Source of the DNA: Rhizobium bangladeshense
GTDB taxonomy: Bacteria > Pseudomonadota > Alphaproteobacteria > Rhizobiales > Rhizobiaceae
Direction of reading: 5' to 3'
Length of the DNA: 64,000 nt
Assembly (NCBI RefSeq): GCF_017357245.1
Contig: NZ_CP071612.1
Coordinates: forward strand, 3,560,001 to 3,624,000
Within the stretch, counting starts at the first letter, position 1. The number at the start of each line of letters is the position of its first letter. The notes beneath the pieces are model-generated. The model was not told the DNA's origin, ran no database searches, and saw only the letters and a list, made by a program, of their open reading frames with translations. The position numbers and the translations under genes are program-made. This document shows, piece after piece, positions 18,737 to 26,135 of this stretch.

Positions 18737-19256
18737 GCTGGGACGCACACACCAGAAGCGAGGGGGGTGCCGTGCACCCCCTCATCCCCTGGGGGCGTGC
18801 GCCGCCGTGCAGAACGCCGCGCCGACGCGCCAACCGGCCCGTCGCCTCCTCACGAGGCCTAACCATCGCCGGTCGGTGAGTGTCGTACGATCATCTCTCG
18901 TGCAGCACTGCCGTTCCGACTTAAGCCGCTCTAGTTGTCAGCTTTCAGCAAGATGCTCAGCGGCTTCGTCCAGCCCTCCTCGTCGCTATCAAAAGTCAGT
19001 ACGGCGGCGGCGCAAGATTCCCGCGGTAGATGCTAGTCGCGTGCTATCCACGATCTGCCGAGCTGCTGCAGACCAGCCGGGAACATCCGCATTAAGAGGG
19101 AGTTAGCAAGCGTCGGAGACAGACTGAACATTACGGACCACTCCCCGACGTGAACGACAAATCGATAGTGAGTGACGAGACCGCAGCGATTACGCAGAGC
19201 CAGAGCATATGCCGCCACCGCTCATGAGGCTCCGGGGACATTGAGAGGGCGTCAAA
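18737..19256. other. 520-bp intergenic region without a supportable gene
   Basis: No frame here has protein-like composition with a ribosome site. A hairpin at about 18760-18783 (GAGGGGGGTGC against GCACCCCCTC with one bulge, CGT loop) lies 24 bp after the ade stop but has no T tract, so it is a weak terminator or repeat at best. The stretch 18890-19240 shows frequent stops in all frames and may be a decayed gene. The ribosome site GAGAGGG just upstream of 19257 belongs to the next gene. Confidence 0.5.
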
Positions 19257-20426
19257 ATGGACAATGATGCCACCATTGGGCCGCGATGGAGGCTGCTCAA
19301 GCTGGCCGCGACCGCAGCACTTGCCCTCATGTCCTTGCGGATCATCAAGGGAGAAATTCCGCGTGTCGTTTCAGATCATGGCCTGTGGGATTTCGGCGCC
19401 TTCGTCGCGTCGGGACGCGCAGCCGCTGCAGGACTGGATCCCTATGGCATCTACCCGCCGCTCACGCCGCATGTCGTCTTTCCTGGATTCGAATCCTGGA
19501 ATCCAAACCTCAATCCCCCGATTTCGGCACTCCTGTTCCAGACCTTAGATATATTCGAGCCGGTGCAATCACTTCGCATCTGGTGGATGATTTCTATCGC
19601 CAGCTACGTCGCTGCGGTTGTCTTGCTGCTGCGACGCTATAGCGGCGGCTTGGAGCTCCCGCTGCTGGCGATCTGGGCGTTTGCACTGGCTGGCTTTTGG
19701 GACACGCTCTATCTTGGCCAAATCTATATGCCGTTTGTGCTACTCGCGGTAGCCGGCTGGCTTCGATTGGAAAAGGGTGATGGCATCGTCGCCGGCATCA
19801 TGATCGGTTTGCTGATCTCGATGAAGCCCAATTTTGCAGTGTGGCCGGTGCTGCTCTTTCTTGCCGGCCACCGCCTTCCGGGTCTGGTGTCGGTGGCTAC
19901 CGCGGCGGTTATAGCCACGATCCCGCTGGTCGTCTTCGGCCCGCAGATCTACGTCGATTGGCTGCGCCTCGTCGCAACAGACGGCGAACGGGCTGTTTTT
20001 CTAACCAACGCGTCGTTTGCAGGCCTTGCGGCCCGCGCCGGTGTTCCGGCCGCAGGCACGGTCATTGCCGCACTATTGTTGCTTGGACTAGCAGGTTGGG
20101 CCTTCTTTCGTCATCCGCCGGTCATCGTAGTGAGTGGTTTCGCGCTGCTGGCGTCCCTGCTGGCTTCGCCTCTCGGATGGATCCACTACACGCTCTTCCT
20201 GCTACCCGTGCTGTTGCACCATTGGCAGCGTCCGTGGGCATGGCTGGCAGCAGCAGCCCTAGTGATCCCGGTCCCTGTCATACTCGGTTACTTCGGAGCT
20301 CCCCGTTTGAATCAGCTCACGGCAGGTTCCATTTACGCCTGGGCGCTGGTGCTGATGCTGATCGGCCTTATCACCGCGGAGCTGAAACAACAGGCTGCGC
20401 CGACTCAGGAAGCCTTTCTGCGATAA
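19257..20426 (+). CDS. GT87-type (DUF2029) multi-pass polyprenyl-phosphate-sugar glycosyltransferase
   Basis: A 389-residue integral membrane protein with roughly 10-11 hydrophobic helices. The first outer loop has WDFGAFVASGRAAAAGLDPY, with an Asp at the GT-C catalytic position, and LNPPISALLF, both typical of the GT87 family. Mycobacterial GT87 members include the arabinofuranosyltransferase AftC and mannosyltransferase PimE, which use lipid-phosphate sugars outside the membrane. It converges on and overlaps the arabinose-donor operon by 22 nt at the 3' ends. A role using that operon's product is inferred. GAGAGGG precedes ATG 19257. Confidence 0.8.
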   Translation: MDNDATIGPRWRLLKLAATAALALMSLRIIKGEIPRVVSDHGLWDFGAFVASGRAAAAGLDPYGIYPPLTPHVVFPGFESWNPNLNPPISALLFQTLDIFEPVQSLRIWWMISIASYVAAVVLLLRRYSGGLELPLLAIWAFALAGFWDTLYLGQIYMPFVLLAVAGWLRLEKGDGIVAGIMIGLLISMKPNFAVWPVLLFLAGHRLPGLVSVATAAVIATIPLVVFGPQIYVDWLRLVATDGERAVFLTNASFAGLAARAGVPAAGTVIAALLLLGLAGWAFFRHPPVIVVSGFALLASLLASPLGWIHYTLFLLPVLLHHWQRPWAWLAAAALVIPVPVILGYFGAPRLNQLTAGSIYAWALVLMLIGLITAELKQQAAPTQEAFLR

Positions 20427-21988
20427 ATGCGCCAATCGGCCGTTTGCCGCACCAGCGCATAGTGGCGGGCGATATAGTGGGCATAAAGGTCGCGCAGCCC
20501 GTTGCCCGTCCAGATCTCGATCGGCCATTTCGGATCGAGAATAAGGTCAACGTCGGCGAACATCTCTTCCGCGGGCGGATGATCATCCGGTCCAAGAGTT
20601 CGCCCCCAATGATACCAGACGCTGTCGCCCACGGGCGGCGTCAGCCCCAGGCCGGCAGAGAAGGGATTGACGAAATCGAGTACCGCGACGCGCTCGCCAG
20701 CGGACATCAGCTGCGACAGGGCGGCCGAAGCGTCAGCCAATGTCCTGTTGTATCCCTCGAAATATTCGTATTGGCCGGCGCTCCAAATCTCAACGAGCCT
20801 GATCTCGGAAAACGCCGGCAGCGGGATCGGTTTGCCTCGGCCGCCGGCAGTGTAGTAGGCATGAATTGCCAGCGATGCAGCGTTGCCGAGGGCGGCGGGC
20901 AATAACAGGAACGCCAGGAGTAGCGGCAGAGCGAACCGCGCCGTCCCGTATCGGGAGAGCAGCTTGGCGCGAAAGTGGCTTTCCGTGATGATGACTGCGC
21001 CTGCGCCAAGTGTCAGTATACCAACGGCCTGGAAATTCTGCCCGATCAAGAGAATTCCGGTCGTGCCGCAGAAGGCAACGAAGAGCAGATGTCGGTAACC
21101 TGGCGACAGGCTGAGAACGATGAGCGCGACCGCAAGATAGACAAGAAGGTCGGCGAGATTGTTCCGTAGCAAATGACCGAGCGCGGTCAACGCCAGCAGG
21201 CCACCGCTGTTTTTGGCCGAAAGGCCCAGGTCGGCAAGATAGTTGAACCCGCCGCGCCAGATGATTTCAATGGCGATACTACTGACGGCGATCATCCCGA
21301 GCGCCAAACTCACCCAACCGATCTGGCGACGATCGAAAAGCATGAACAACAGAAAGGCAAGCCCCACGACGCCATAGGTGATCTTGGTGTAGAGCATCAG
21401 CAACACAAGGAAACTGGCGCATGCGGCATCGACGGCCCTGCTATTGCCGGCTGCCGGCAACCGGGGCAGATACATCACCAGCAGAAAGCCGAGCGACGCC
21501 CAGCCAATCCGGTTATAGAACATGGCAAATGTCAGCTCTCCTATCCGCTCGCCTGGATTTGCGGGAGCCGCAACTATCAGGAGCAGGAAGATCGCAAGCG
21601 GCAGCCCGAAGACCTTATGCATCCGGCTGCCCACGATTTCCGCGGCAATAGCTGCAAGCAGGAAGACCACTATCGCCATTCCAGCCGGCATCGCGCCGCC
21701 CATACTGCCCGACAAGCCATAGCCGGCAGCGGGGATATAGAATGTCAACGGCCCGAGCGACGAATGGAAATCCACATTCGGCACCTGGCCAAGCACGATG
21801 CGATGAGCACCATCCAGGAAAACGAAGAGATCGTTGACGTACTTGGTCGTGACCGTTCGGCCGGGCAGAGCGAGAAGGCCGGCGAGAATGACGCCCGCGC
21901 CAATGATGACGGCCCGCGACCAACTCAACCGTGACATCGTGGGCGACGCGCCGTCTCCCACCACCACCGACCTTTCCGTCTCAATCAC
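20405..21988 (-). CDS. Multi-pass membrane protein, putative GT-C glycosyltransferase (copy 2)
   Basis: A 527-residue protein with about 10 helices and a C-terminal soluble tail. The first periplasmic loop reads FLDGAHRIVLGQVPNVDFHS, an acidic-residue-bearing loop like the catalytic loop of GT-C enzymes. It is a clear paralogue of the upstream gene: both share GAHRI..GQVPN.DFH..LGPL..Y.PAAGY.LSG and the DFVNPFSAGLG..PPVGD..W.HW segment near the C terminus. The chosen start is GTG 21988, which overlaps the upstream stop as GTGA and has GAGG 5 nt upstream; 22036 and ATG 21937 are alternatives. Last gene of the arabinose-donor operon. Confidence 0.78.
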   Translation of the reverse strand: MIETERSVVVGDGASPTMSRLSWSRAVIIGAGVILAGLLALPGRTVTTKYVNDLFVFLDGAHRIVLGQVPNVDFHSSLGPLTFYIPAAGYGLSGSMGGAMPAGMAIVVFLLAAIAAEIVGSRMHKVFGLPLAIFLLLIVAAPANPGERIGELTFAMFYNRIGWASLGFLLVMYLPRLPAAGNSRAVDAACASFLVLLMLYTKITYGVVGLAFLLFMLFDRRQIGWVSLALGMIAVSSIAIEIIWRGGFNYLADLGLSAKNSGGLLALTALGHLLRNNLADLLVYLAVALIVLSLSPGYRHLLFVAFCGTTGILLIGQNFQAVGILTLGAGAVIITESHFRAKLLSRYGTARFALPLLLAFLLLPAALGNAASLAIHAYYTAGGRGKPIPLPAFSEIRLVEIWSAGQYEYFEGYNRTLADASAALSQLMSAGERVAVLDFVNPFSAGLGLTPPVGDSVWYHWGRTLGPDDHPPAEEMFADVDLILDPKWPIEIWTGNGLRDLYAHYIARHYALVRQTADWRIYRRKAS

Positions 21989-23622
21989 TGCACCTCGCTT
22001 TGCGCCTTTACCTGCCGCCACTGGTAGACCGTCCACTCCGATGTCTTCTGAACGACCTCGAACCGTGCCGAAAGAAACGGGCCGTACAGCTCCTGCAGCG
22101 GCAGGCTGTTGATTCCTGTTTTAGGCACCATGACGATCTTTACATCTGCAAAGAGCACTTCCGGTGGGATATAGGCTTTCTCGTTGATATTGCGGTTCCA
22201 GTGAAACCAGGCGGTGTCGCCGGCAGGCGGGCGAATGCCGAGCCCCGCTGAAAAAGGGTTGACGAAATCGAGCACGAAAACGCGCTCCGGCGGTACCGGC
22301 AATGCCTGCAGCAGCGCTCCCCCGGTTACGATGTCGTCGAGATAGCGCCTTATGAAGTCAGGCTCGCCGCCAGGCGGATCGATCTCACGAACATCGTCGA
22401 AATGCGGCAGCCCGAGAGATTGCCCAGCTTTGTCCGCCGCAAGCGATGTATGCAGAATGAGGGCCGCGGCGTGATGTACGATCGGCGGTGACAGGAATAA
22501 GGCCGCGAGCACCGAAAGAGCGCCGGCAGGAAGAGCTAAACCCCCTGCCCTTCTCCCTTCATCGCCTTGCTGACGCCAGGCGGCTCTCTGCGCCAGAACG
22601 ACCGCGCCGCAGTAGAGCGTGATGATGCCCCAACTGTGGGCGTTCTGATTTATGATCGCCAGGCCGCTGCCTATGCAGAACCCAGAGAAGAGAAGATCTC
22701 GGGAGCTGCGGGTTTGCCAGATGACGACCAAAACGAAGGCGGCGAATACGACGAGGTCGGAGAGGTTCTCACGCAGGTTCTTCAGGATGCTGCCGACATC
22801 GTGGCCGCCGCTGACACGCGCCGCCGCCCGCAGATCCTCTATATGCTGAGCGGTTCCGCGCCAGACGAACTCGATGGCAATCATGGCCAGTCCCGTCAGC
22901 AGCAGGGCAGTCACGGTCCAGCGGCGCTGCTGCCGGTCCAAGAGGATGACGACGAGGAGAAAGGCGGTTCCGGCAAGCCCGTAGGTCGCCTTGGTGTAGA
23001 ATGAGACGAGCAGAAGAAAGACGGCGGCAAGAGCATCGGCTGCATCGTTTCGCCCGCGCTGGAGCTGCGGCGTCAGATACATCACCAGCAGCAGGCCGAG
23101 CGCGACCCAGCCGATGCGGTTATAGAACATCGCGAAGGAAGGATACCAGATGGAACTGCCGAGATTGATCGGCGCCGCGAGGATGAGAATGAGGAATATG
23201 CCGAGCGCGGCCGCCAATGACGGACTGAGACGCGACACGAGGATCCGGATCATCGCCGGGATGAAGGCGACGACAACGATAGCCATTCCAAGCGGTATGG
23301 CAGCGCCGAAATTCCCCGACAGCAGGTATCCCGCAGCCGGAAGATAAAAGACGAGCGGCCCGAGCGCCGTGTGAAAATCGCGGTTCGGCACCTGACCGAA
23401 CGTGATGCGGTGCGCGCCGTCGATAAAGATCAGCACGTCATTGATAAAGGCGGCGTTGATGGTCCTGCCGGGTAGGGCAAGCATGACGGCGCAGGCCAAT
23501 GCTGAGAAGATGATCGCGCCTTCTGACGACAGCACCCGCCTTATCGTTGCCGCCGGCCTCTTGCTGGCGCCTGCTCCCTTTACGATGGCCGCGAAAGCGG
23601 CGTGGTTGCCTGGTTCCGTCAC
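21985..23622 (-). CDS. Multi-pass membrane protein, putative GT-C glycosyltransferase (copy 1)
   Basis: A 545-residue membrane protein with about 10-11 helices, paralogous to the next gene. The first outer loop has FIDGAHRITFGQVPNRDFHT; the C-terminal soluble part has FVLDFVNPFSAGLGIRPP. The start chosen is GTG 23622, which forms a GTGA overlap with the dprE2-like stop and has AAGAGG 8 nt upstream; an ATG at 23685 would give 21 more residues of poor composition. It occupies the place of aftA (Rv3792) in the mycobacterial dprE1-dprE2-aftA order. Use of lipid-linked arabinose as donor is inferred. Confidence 0.78.
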   Translation of the reverse strand: MTEPGNHAAFAAIVKGAGASKRPAATIRRVLSSEGAIIFSALACAVMLALPGRTINAAFINDVLIFIDGAHRITFGQVPNRDFHTALGPLVFYLPAAGYLLSGNFGAAIPLGMAIVVVAFIPAMIRILVSRLSPSLAAALGIFLILILAAPINLGSSIWYPSFAMFYNRIGWVALGLLLVMYLTPQLQRGRNDAADALAAVFLLLVSFYTKATYGLAGTAFLLVVILLDRQQRRWTVTALLLTGLAMIAIEFVWRGTAQHIEDLRAAARVSGGHDVGSILKNLRENLSDLVVFAAFVLVVIWQTRSSRDLLFSGFCIGSGLAIINQNAHSWGIITLYCGAVVLAQRAAWRQQGDEGRRAGGLALPAGALSVLAALFLSPPIVHHAAALILHTSLAADKAGQSLGLPHFDDVREIDPPGGEPDFIRRYLDDIVTGGALLQALPVPPERVFVLDFVNPFSAGLGIRPPAGDTAWFHWNRNINEKAYIPPEVLFADVKIVMVPKTGINSLPLQELYGPFLSARFEVVQKTSEWTVYQWRQVKAQSEVQ

Positions 23623-24368
23623 AGCCGCAACCTCTTGAAGATTGGCTCGGGGATTGACCGGATCACCGTCATGAGCGGTCGCCATATCGGTCTGACGTAG
23701 ACGACGTCGCCGCCCCTGCCGCCCTCGGCGACAGCAAATATCCTTTGCGCGACCTCCCGAGGTTCGGCTGTGAGAAGCGGCGGTAGCTTCATCGCGTTCG
23801 TCATGCGTGTCCGAACGAAACCCGGCTTCACGGTCAGCACGCGCACCCCGGAGCCGGACAGCCTGTTCCTCAGCCCGGACAAGAAGGCGGTCAACCCGGC
23901 TTTGGCGGCGCCATAGACATAGTTGGACGCGCGCCCGCGATCGCCGGCGACGGAGCTTATGCCGACAATGGTACCTGATCCTCTCGCCGCGAAACTTTCC
24001 GCCAGAAGACCAAGAAGCAACGCCGGTCCTTCGAAGTTCGTCCGCATGATCATGGCGGCGTGCTCGAGTTCCCGTTCGGCGCGAGACTGCTCGCCCAATT
24101 CGCCAACGACGCAGACCGCTGTGTCGGGCAGAGGCGAAACGACGCCCACGAAATCTTCGAAGCGGCTTGTAGTGAGGATATCGAGTTCGTGAACCAGGAC
24201 GTTAGCGCCAGTCCGCGCGCTGATGTCGTCGGCTTCGCGTTGCACGGCGGAGCGATTTCGTCCGGCGAGAAGCACGTCCCATCCCGCTTCGGCATAGATC
24301 AGCGCCGTCGCACGGCCAATATCCGACGTCGCGCCTATCAGGAGCAGTGTCTTGCCGATCCCCTTCAT
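23619..24368 (-). CDS. DprE2-like short-chain dehydrogenase (polyprenylphospho-2-ketoribose reductase)
   Basis: A 249-residue SDR. The nucleotide site is LIGATSDIGRA (residues 10-20), the catalytic residues are Ser139 (GISSVAG) and Tyr152/Lys156 (YGAAK). In mycobacteria DprE2 reduces decaprenylphospho-2-keto-ribose to decaprenylphospho-D-arabinose with NADH. The ATG overlaps the dprE1-like stop as ATGA and the stop overlaps the GT-C gene as GTGA, so the proteins are made together. The adjacent DprE1 homologue makes this assignment much stronger than the SDR fold alone would. Confidence 0.87.
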   Translation of the reverse strand: MKGIGKTLLLIGATSDIGRATALIYAEAGWDVLLAGRNRSAVQREADDISARTGANVLVHELDILTTSRFEDFVGVVSPLPDTAVCVVGELGEQSRAERELEHAAMIMRTNFEGPALLLGLLAESFAARGSGTIVGISSVAGDRGRASNYVYGAAKAGLTAFLSGLRNRLSGSGVRVLTVKPGFVRTRMTNAMKLPPLLTAEPREVAQRIFAVAEGGRGGDVVYVRPIWRPLMTVIRSIPEPIFKRLRL

Positions 24369-25687
24369 ATGCCGAGCCTCTTTGCCAAGCGGGAATTAAA
24401 GTGCCGATCGGCGCCCGTTACTTTTCGCAGCTCTTTGAACGCGGCCAACCGAGAGTAACCGGCCTCGAATGTTTGTCGCGACTGTCGTGCATCCTTGGCG
24501 AGATAGAGCCGCCCTCCTGCTTTGACAACCAGCTCGTCGATTTCGTCGAGCAGCCGGAACACCTCCTGCGTGACGGGAAGGTCGAGTGCGAGCGTGTAGC
24601 CCGGCGAAGGAAAGGACAGCAGCCCGTTCCCGCCCCCCAGCTTCTTCAGCACAGCAAGAAAGGAGCCTTTTCCCGAACGCGCGAAGCGGTCGAGAATGCC
24701 GCTCAGGACCGGCAGAGCGTCCTCGGCAGGGACCACGCACTGATGCTGCAGAAAGCCCCGCCTCCCGTAAAGCCGGTTCCATTCAAGGATGCCGTCGAGT
24801 GGAAAGAAGTATCTATCCCAGTGGACCAGCGACGACTTGGCCGCCTTTCGCGCTCCCGCCCTGAAATAGAGCTCGTTGAAGGCTGCTACGCTAGTTTTGT
24901 TGAGCAGCCATTGTGGCAGATCGAACGGCAGTGAAAACCTCCCCGCGTTTTTCGCTGCAAAGCGATCGGCGCCGGGCATGCCGGCGAGCTGGTCCAGCGT
25001 CGCGTGCTCACCGGCAAAGATCAGCGAGCGTCCAAGGGAAGCGCCTTGGGAAAGGGTATCGATCCAGGCGACCGAATAAGTGGCATCCTCGGTCTGCTGC
25101 AACGCCTTTAACGCCTCGCCAAGGTTTTCGGCCACGATCGTCTCTTGCGCGATCCAGCCGGATTCGATCGGCCTCAAGCGGAACGTCGCTTCCTCGACGA
25201 TCCCGGTCATGCCCATACCACCGACGGTCGCGAAAAAAAGCTCGGGGTTATGCGTGCGGCTACAGGTGAGGACCTCTCCGCCGGCGCCCACCAGCTTGAA
25301 CTCGATGACATGGTCACCGAACCCGCCGTCGCGATGATGGTTCTTGCCGTGAACATCAGAGGCGATCATTCCGCCGACGGTGACAAATTTCGTGCCCGGT
25401 ACCACAGGCGGAAAGTAGCCTCTCGGGACAAACGAGCGCAGAATATCCGAGAGCATGACGCCCGCTTCCACGGTCAGCGTCGCATTGGCGGGATCGAACC
25501 TCCGCATCCGGCTCAGCCCACGGCACATCAAGGTGGAGTGTTCGCCGATCGCCGCGTCACCGTATGAGCGCCCATTTCCGCGCCCGATCAATCCCGTCCG
25601 GGAGGCCACGGTACCTGCGAGCGCTGCCGGCAGCCAACAGTCGATCGCCTGGCTCTCATGGCGTGGATAACGTCCCCAGCCCTCCAT
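24365..25687 (-). CDS. DprE1-like FAD-dependent polyprenylphospho-ribose 2'-oxidase
   Basis: A 440-residue flavoprotein; M. tuberculosis DprE1 has 461. It would oxidise the 2'-OH of polyprenylphospho-ribose, the first half of epimerisation to arabinose. The FAD/PP-loop motif GRGNGRSYGD lies at residues 35-44 and VPGTKFVTVGGMIASDVHGK follows. The C-terminal GGRLYLAKD contains Lys398, matching catalytic Lys418 of Mtb. Ala367 (GYTLALDLP) stands where Mtb has Cys387 (GWNICVDFP); the 31-residue distance between the two sites is the same in both. ATG 25687 is chosen with GAGGAGG 12 nt upstream; the longer open frame overlaps the GtrA gene. Confidence 0.9.
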   Translation of the reverse strand: MEGWGRYPRHESQAIDCWLPAALAGTVASRTGLIGRGNGRSYGDAAIGEHSTLMCRGLSRMRRFDPANATLTVEAGVMLSDILRSFVPRGYFPPVVPGTKFVTVGGMIASDVHGKNHHRDGGFGDHVIEFKLVGAGGEVLTCSRTHNPELFFATVGGMGMTGIVEEATFRLRPIESGWIAQETIVAENLGEALKALQQTEDATYSVAWIDTLSQGASLGRSLIFAGEHATLDQLAGMPGADRFAAKNAGRFSLPFDLPQWLLNKTSVAAFNELYFRAGARKAAKSSLVHWDRYFFPLDGILEWNRLYGRRGFLQHQCVVPAEDALPVLSGILDRFARSGKGSFLAVLKKLGGGNGLLSFPSPGYTLALDLPVTQEVFRLLDEIDELVVKAGGRLYLAKDARQSRQTFEAGYSRLAAFKELRKVTGADRHFNSRLAKRLGI

Positions 25688-25694
25688 GCGCTTG

Positions 25695-26126
25695 TTACGC
25701 CTCCTCTGGTTTGAAGACGAATTTCCGGTCCAGTGTGTATTTTGAGATATAGCCGATCGCCAAACCGAGCGCTCCGCCGGTGTATTTTGCAAGCTCCGTC
25801 TTCCAGATCGTCCAAAAAGCAATTTCAAAGCCCCAGAATATGAGCGTCGTCAGGACACTGAACACGCCGTAAAGCACCACCTTCAGCATCTCGTCGCCGT
25901 ACGACGTGTAGCCGTCGAAGAAGATCCACCGTTTGTCGAGGAGGTATTTCAAGCCGAAGCCGGCGGCGGTACCTGCGAGGATCGATGGCATGAGGCTCGG
26001 CGACGGCGCCAGCTCCATGACAGCAGCCTGGACCGCAAAGTTGGCGGCGGTGGAGAGCATGGCGAAGGCGAAGTAGCGGGCTGCTAGGCCCGCAGAAGTG
26101 CTTCGCTCTGAAGACTGACGAGCCAT
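25695..26126 (-). CDS. GtrA-family small membrane protein, probable lipid-linked sugar flippase
   Basis: A 143-residue protein with four helices, a GtrA-fold. The first helix region ARYFAFAMLSTAANFAVQAA and the last loop KYTLDRKFVFK are typical. GtrA proteins are associated with moving polyprenyl-phosphate sugars across the inner membrane; the mycobacterial homologue Rv3789 lies directly before dprE1-dprE2, as here. It starts 9 bp after the UbiA-HAD stop and ends 7 bp before the dprE1-like start. Confidence 0.85.
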   Translation of the reverse strand: MARQSSERSTSAGLAARYFAFAMLSTAANFAVQAAVMELAPSPSLMPSILAGTAAGFGLKYLLDKRWIFFDGYTSYGDEMLKVVLYGVFSVLTTLIFWGFEIAFWTIWKTELAKYTGGALGLAIGYISKYTLDRKFVFKPEEA

Positions 26127-26135
26127 TCGGCCACC

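Noticed and set aside
18591..19106. 171-codon plus-strand frame spanning the ade end and intergenic region
   Set aside because: Overlaps ade out of frame, lacks a ribosome site and shows no protein-like hydrophobic pattern.
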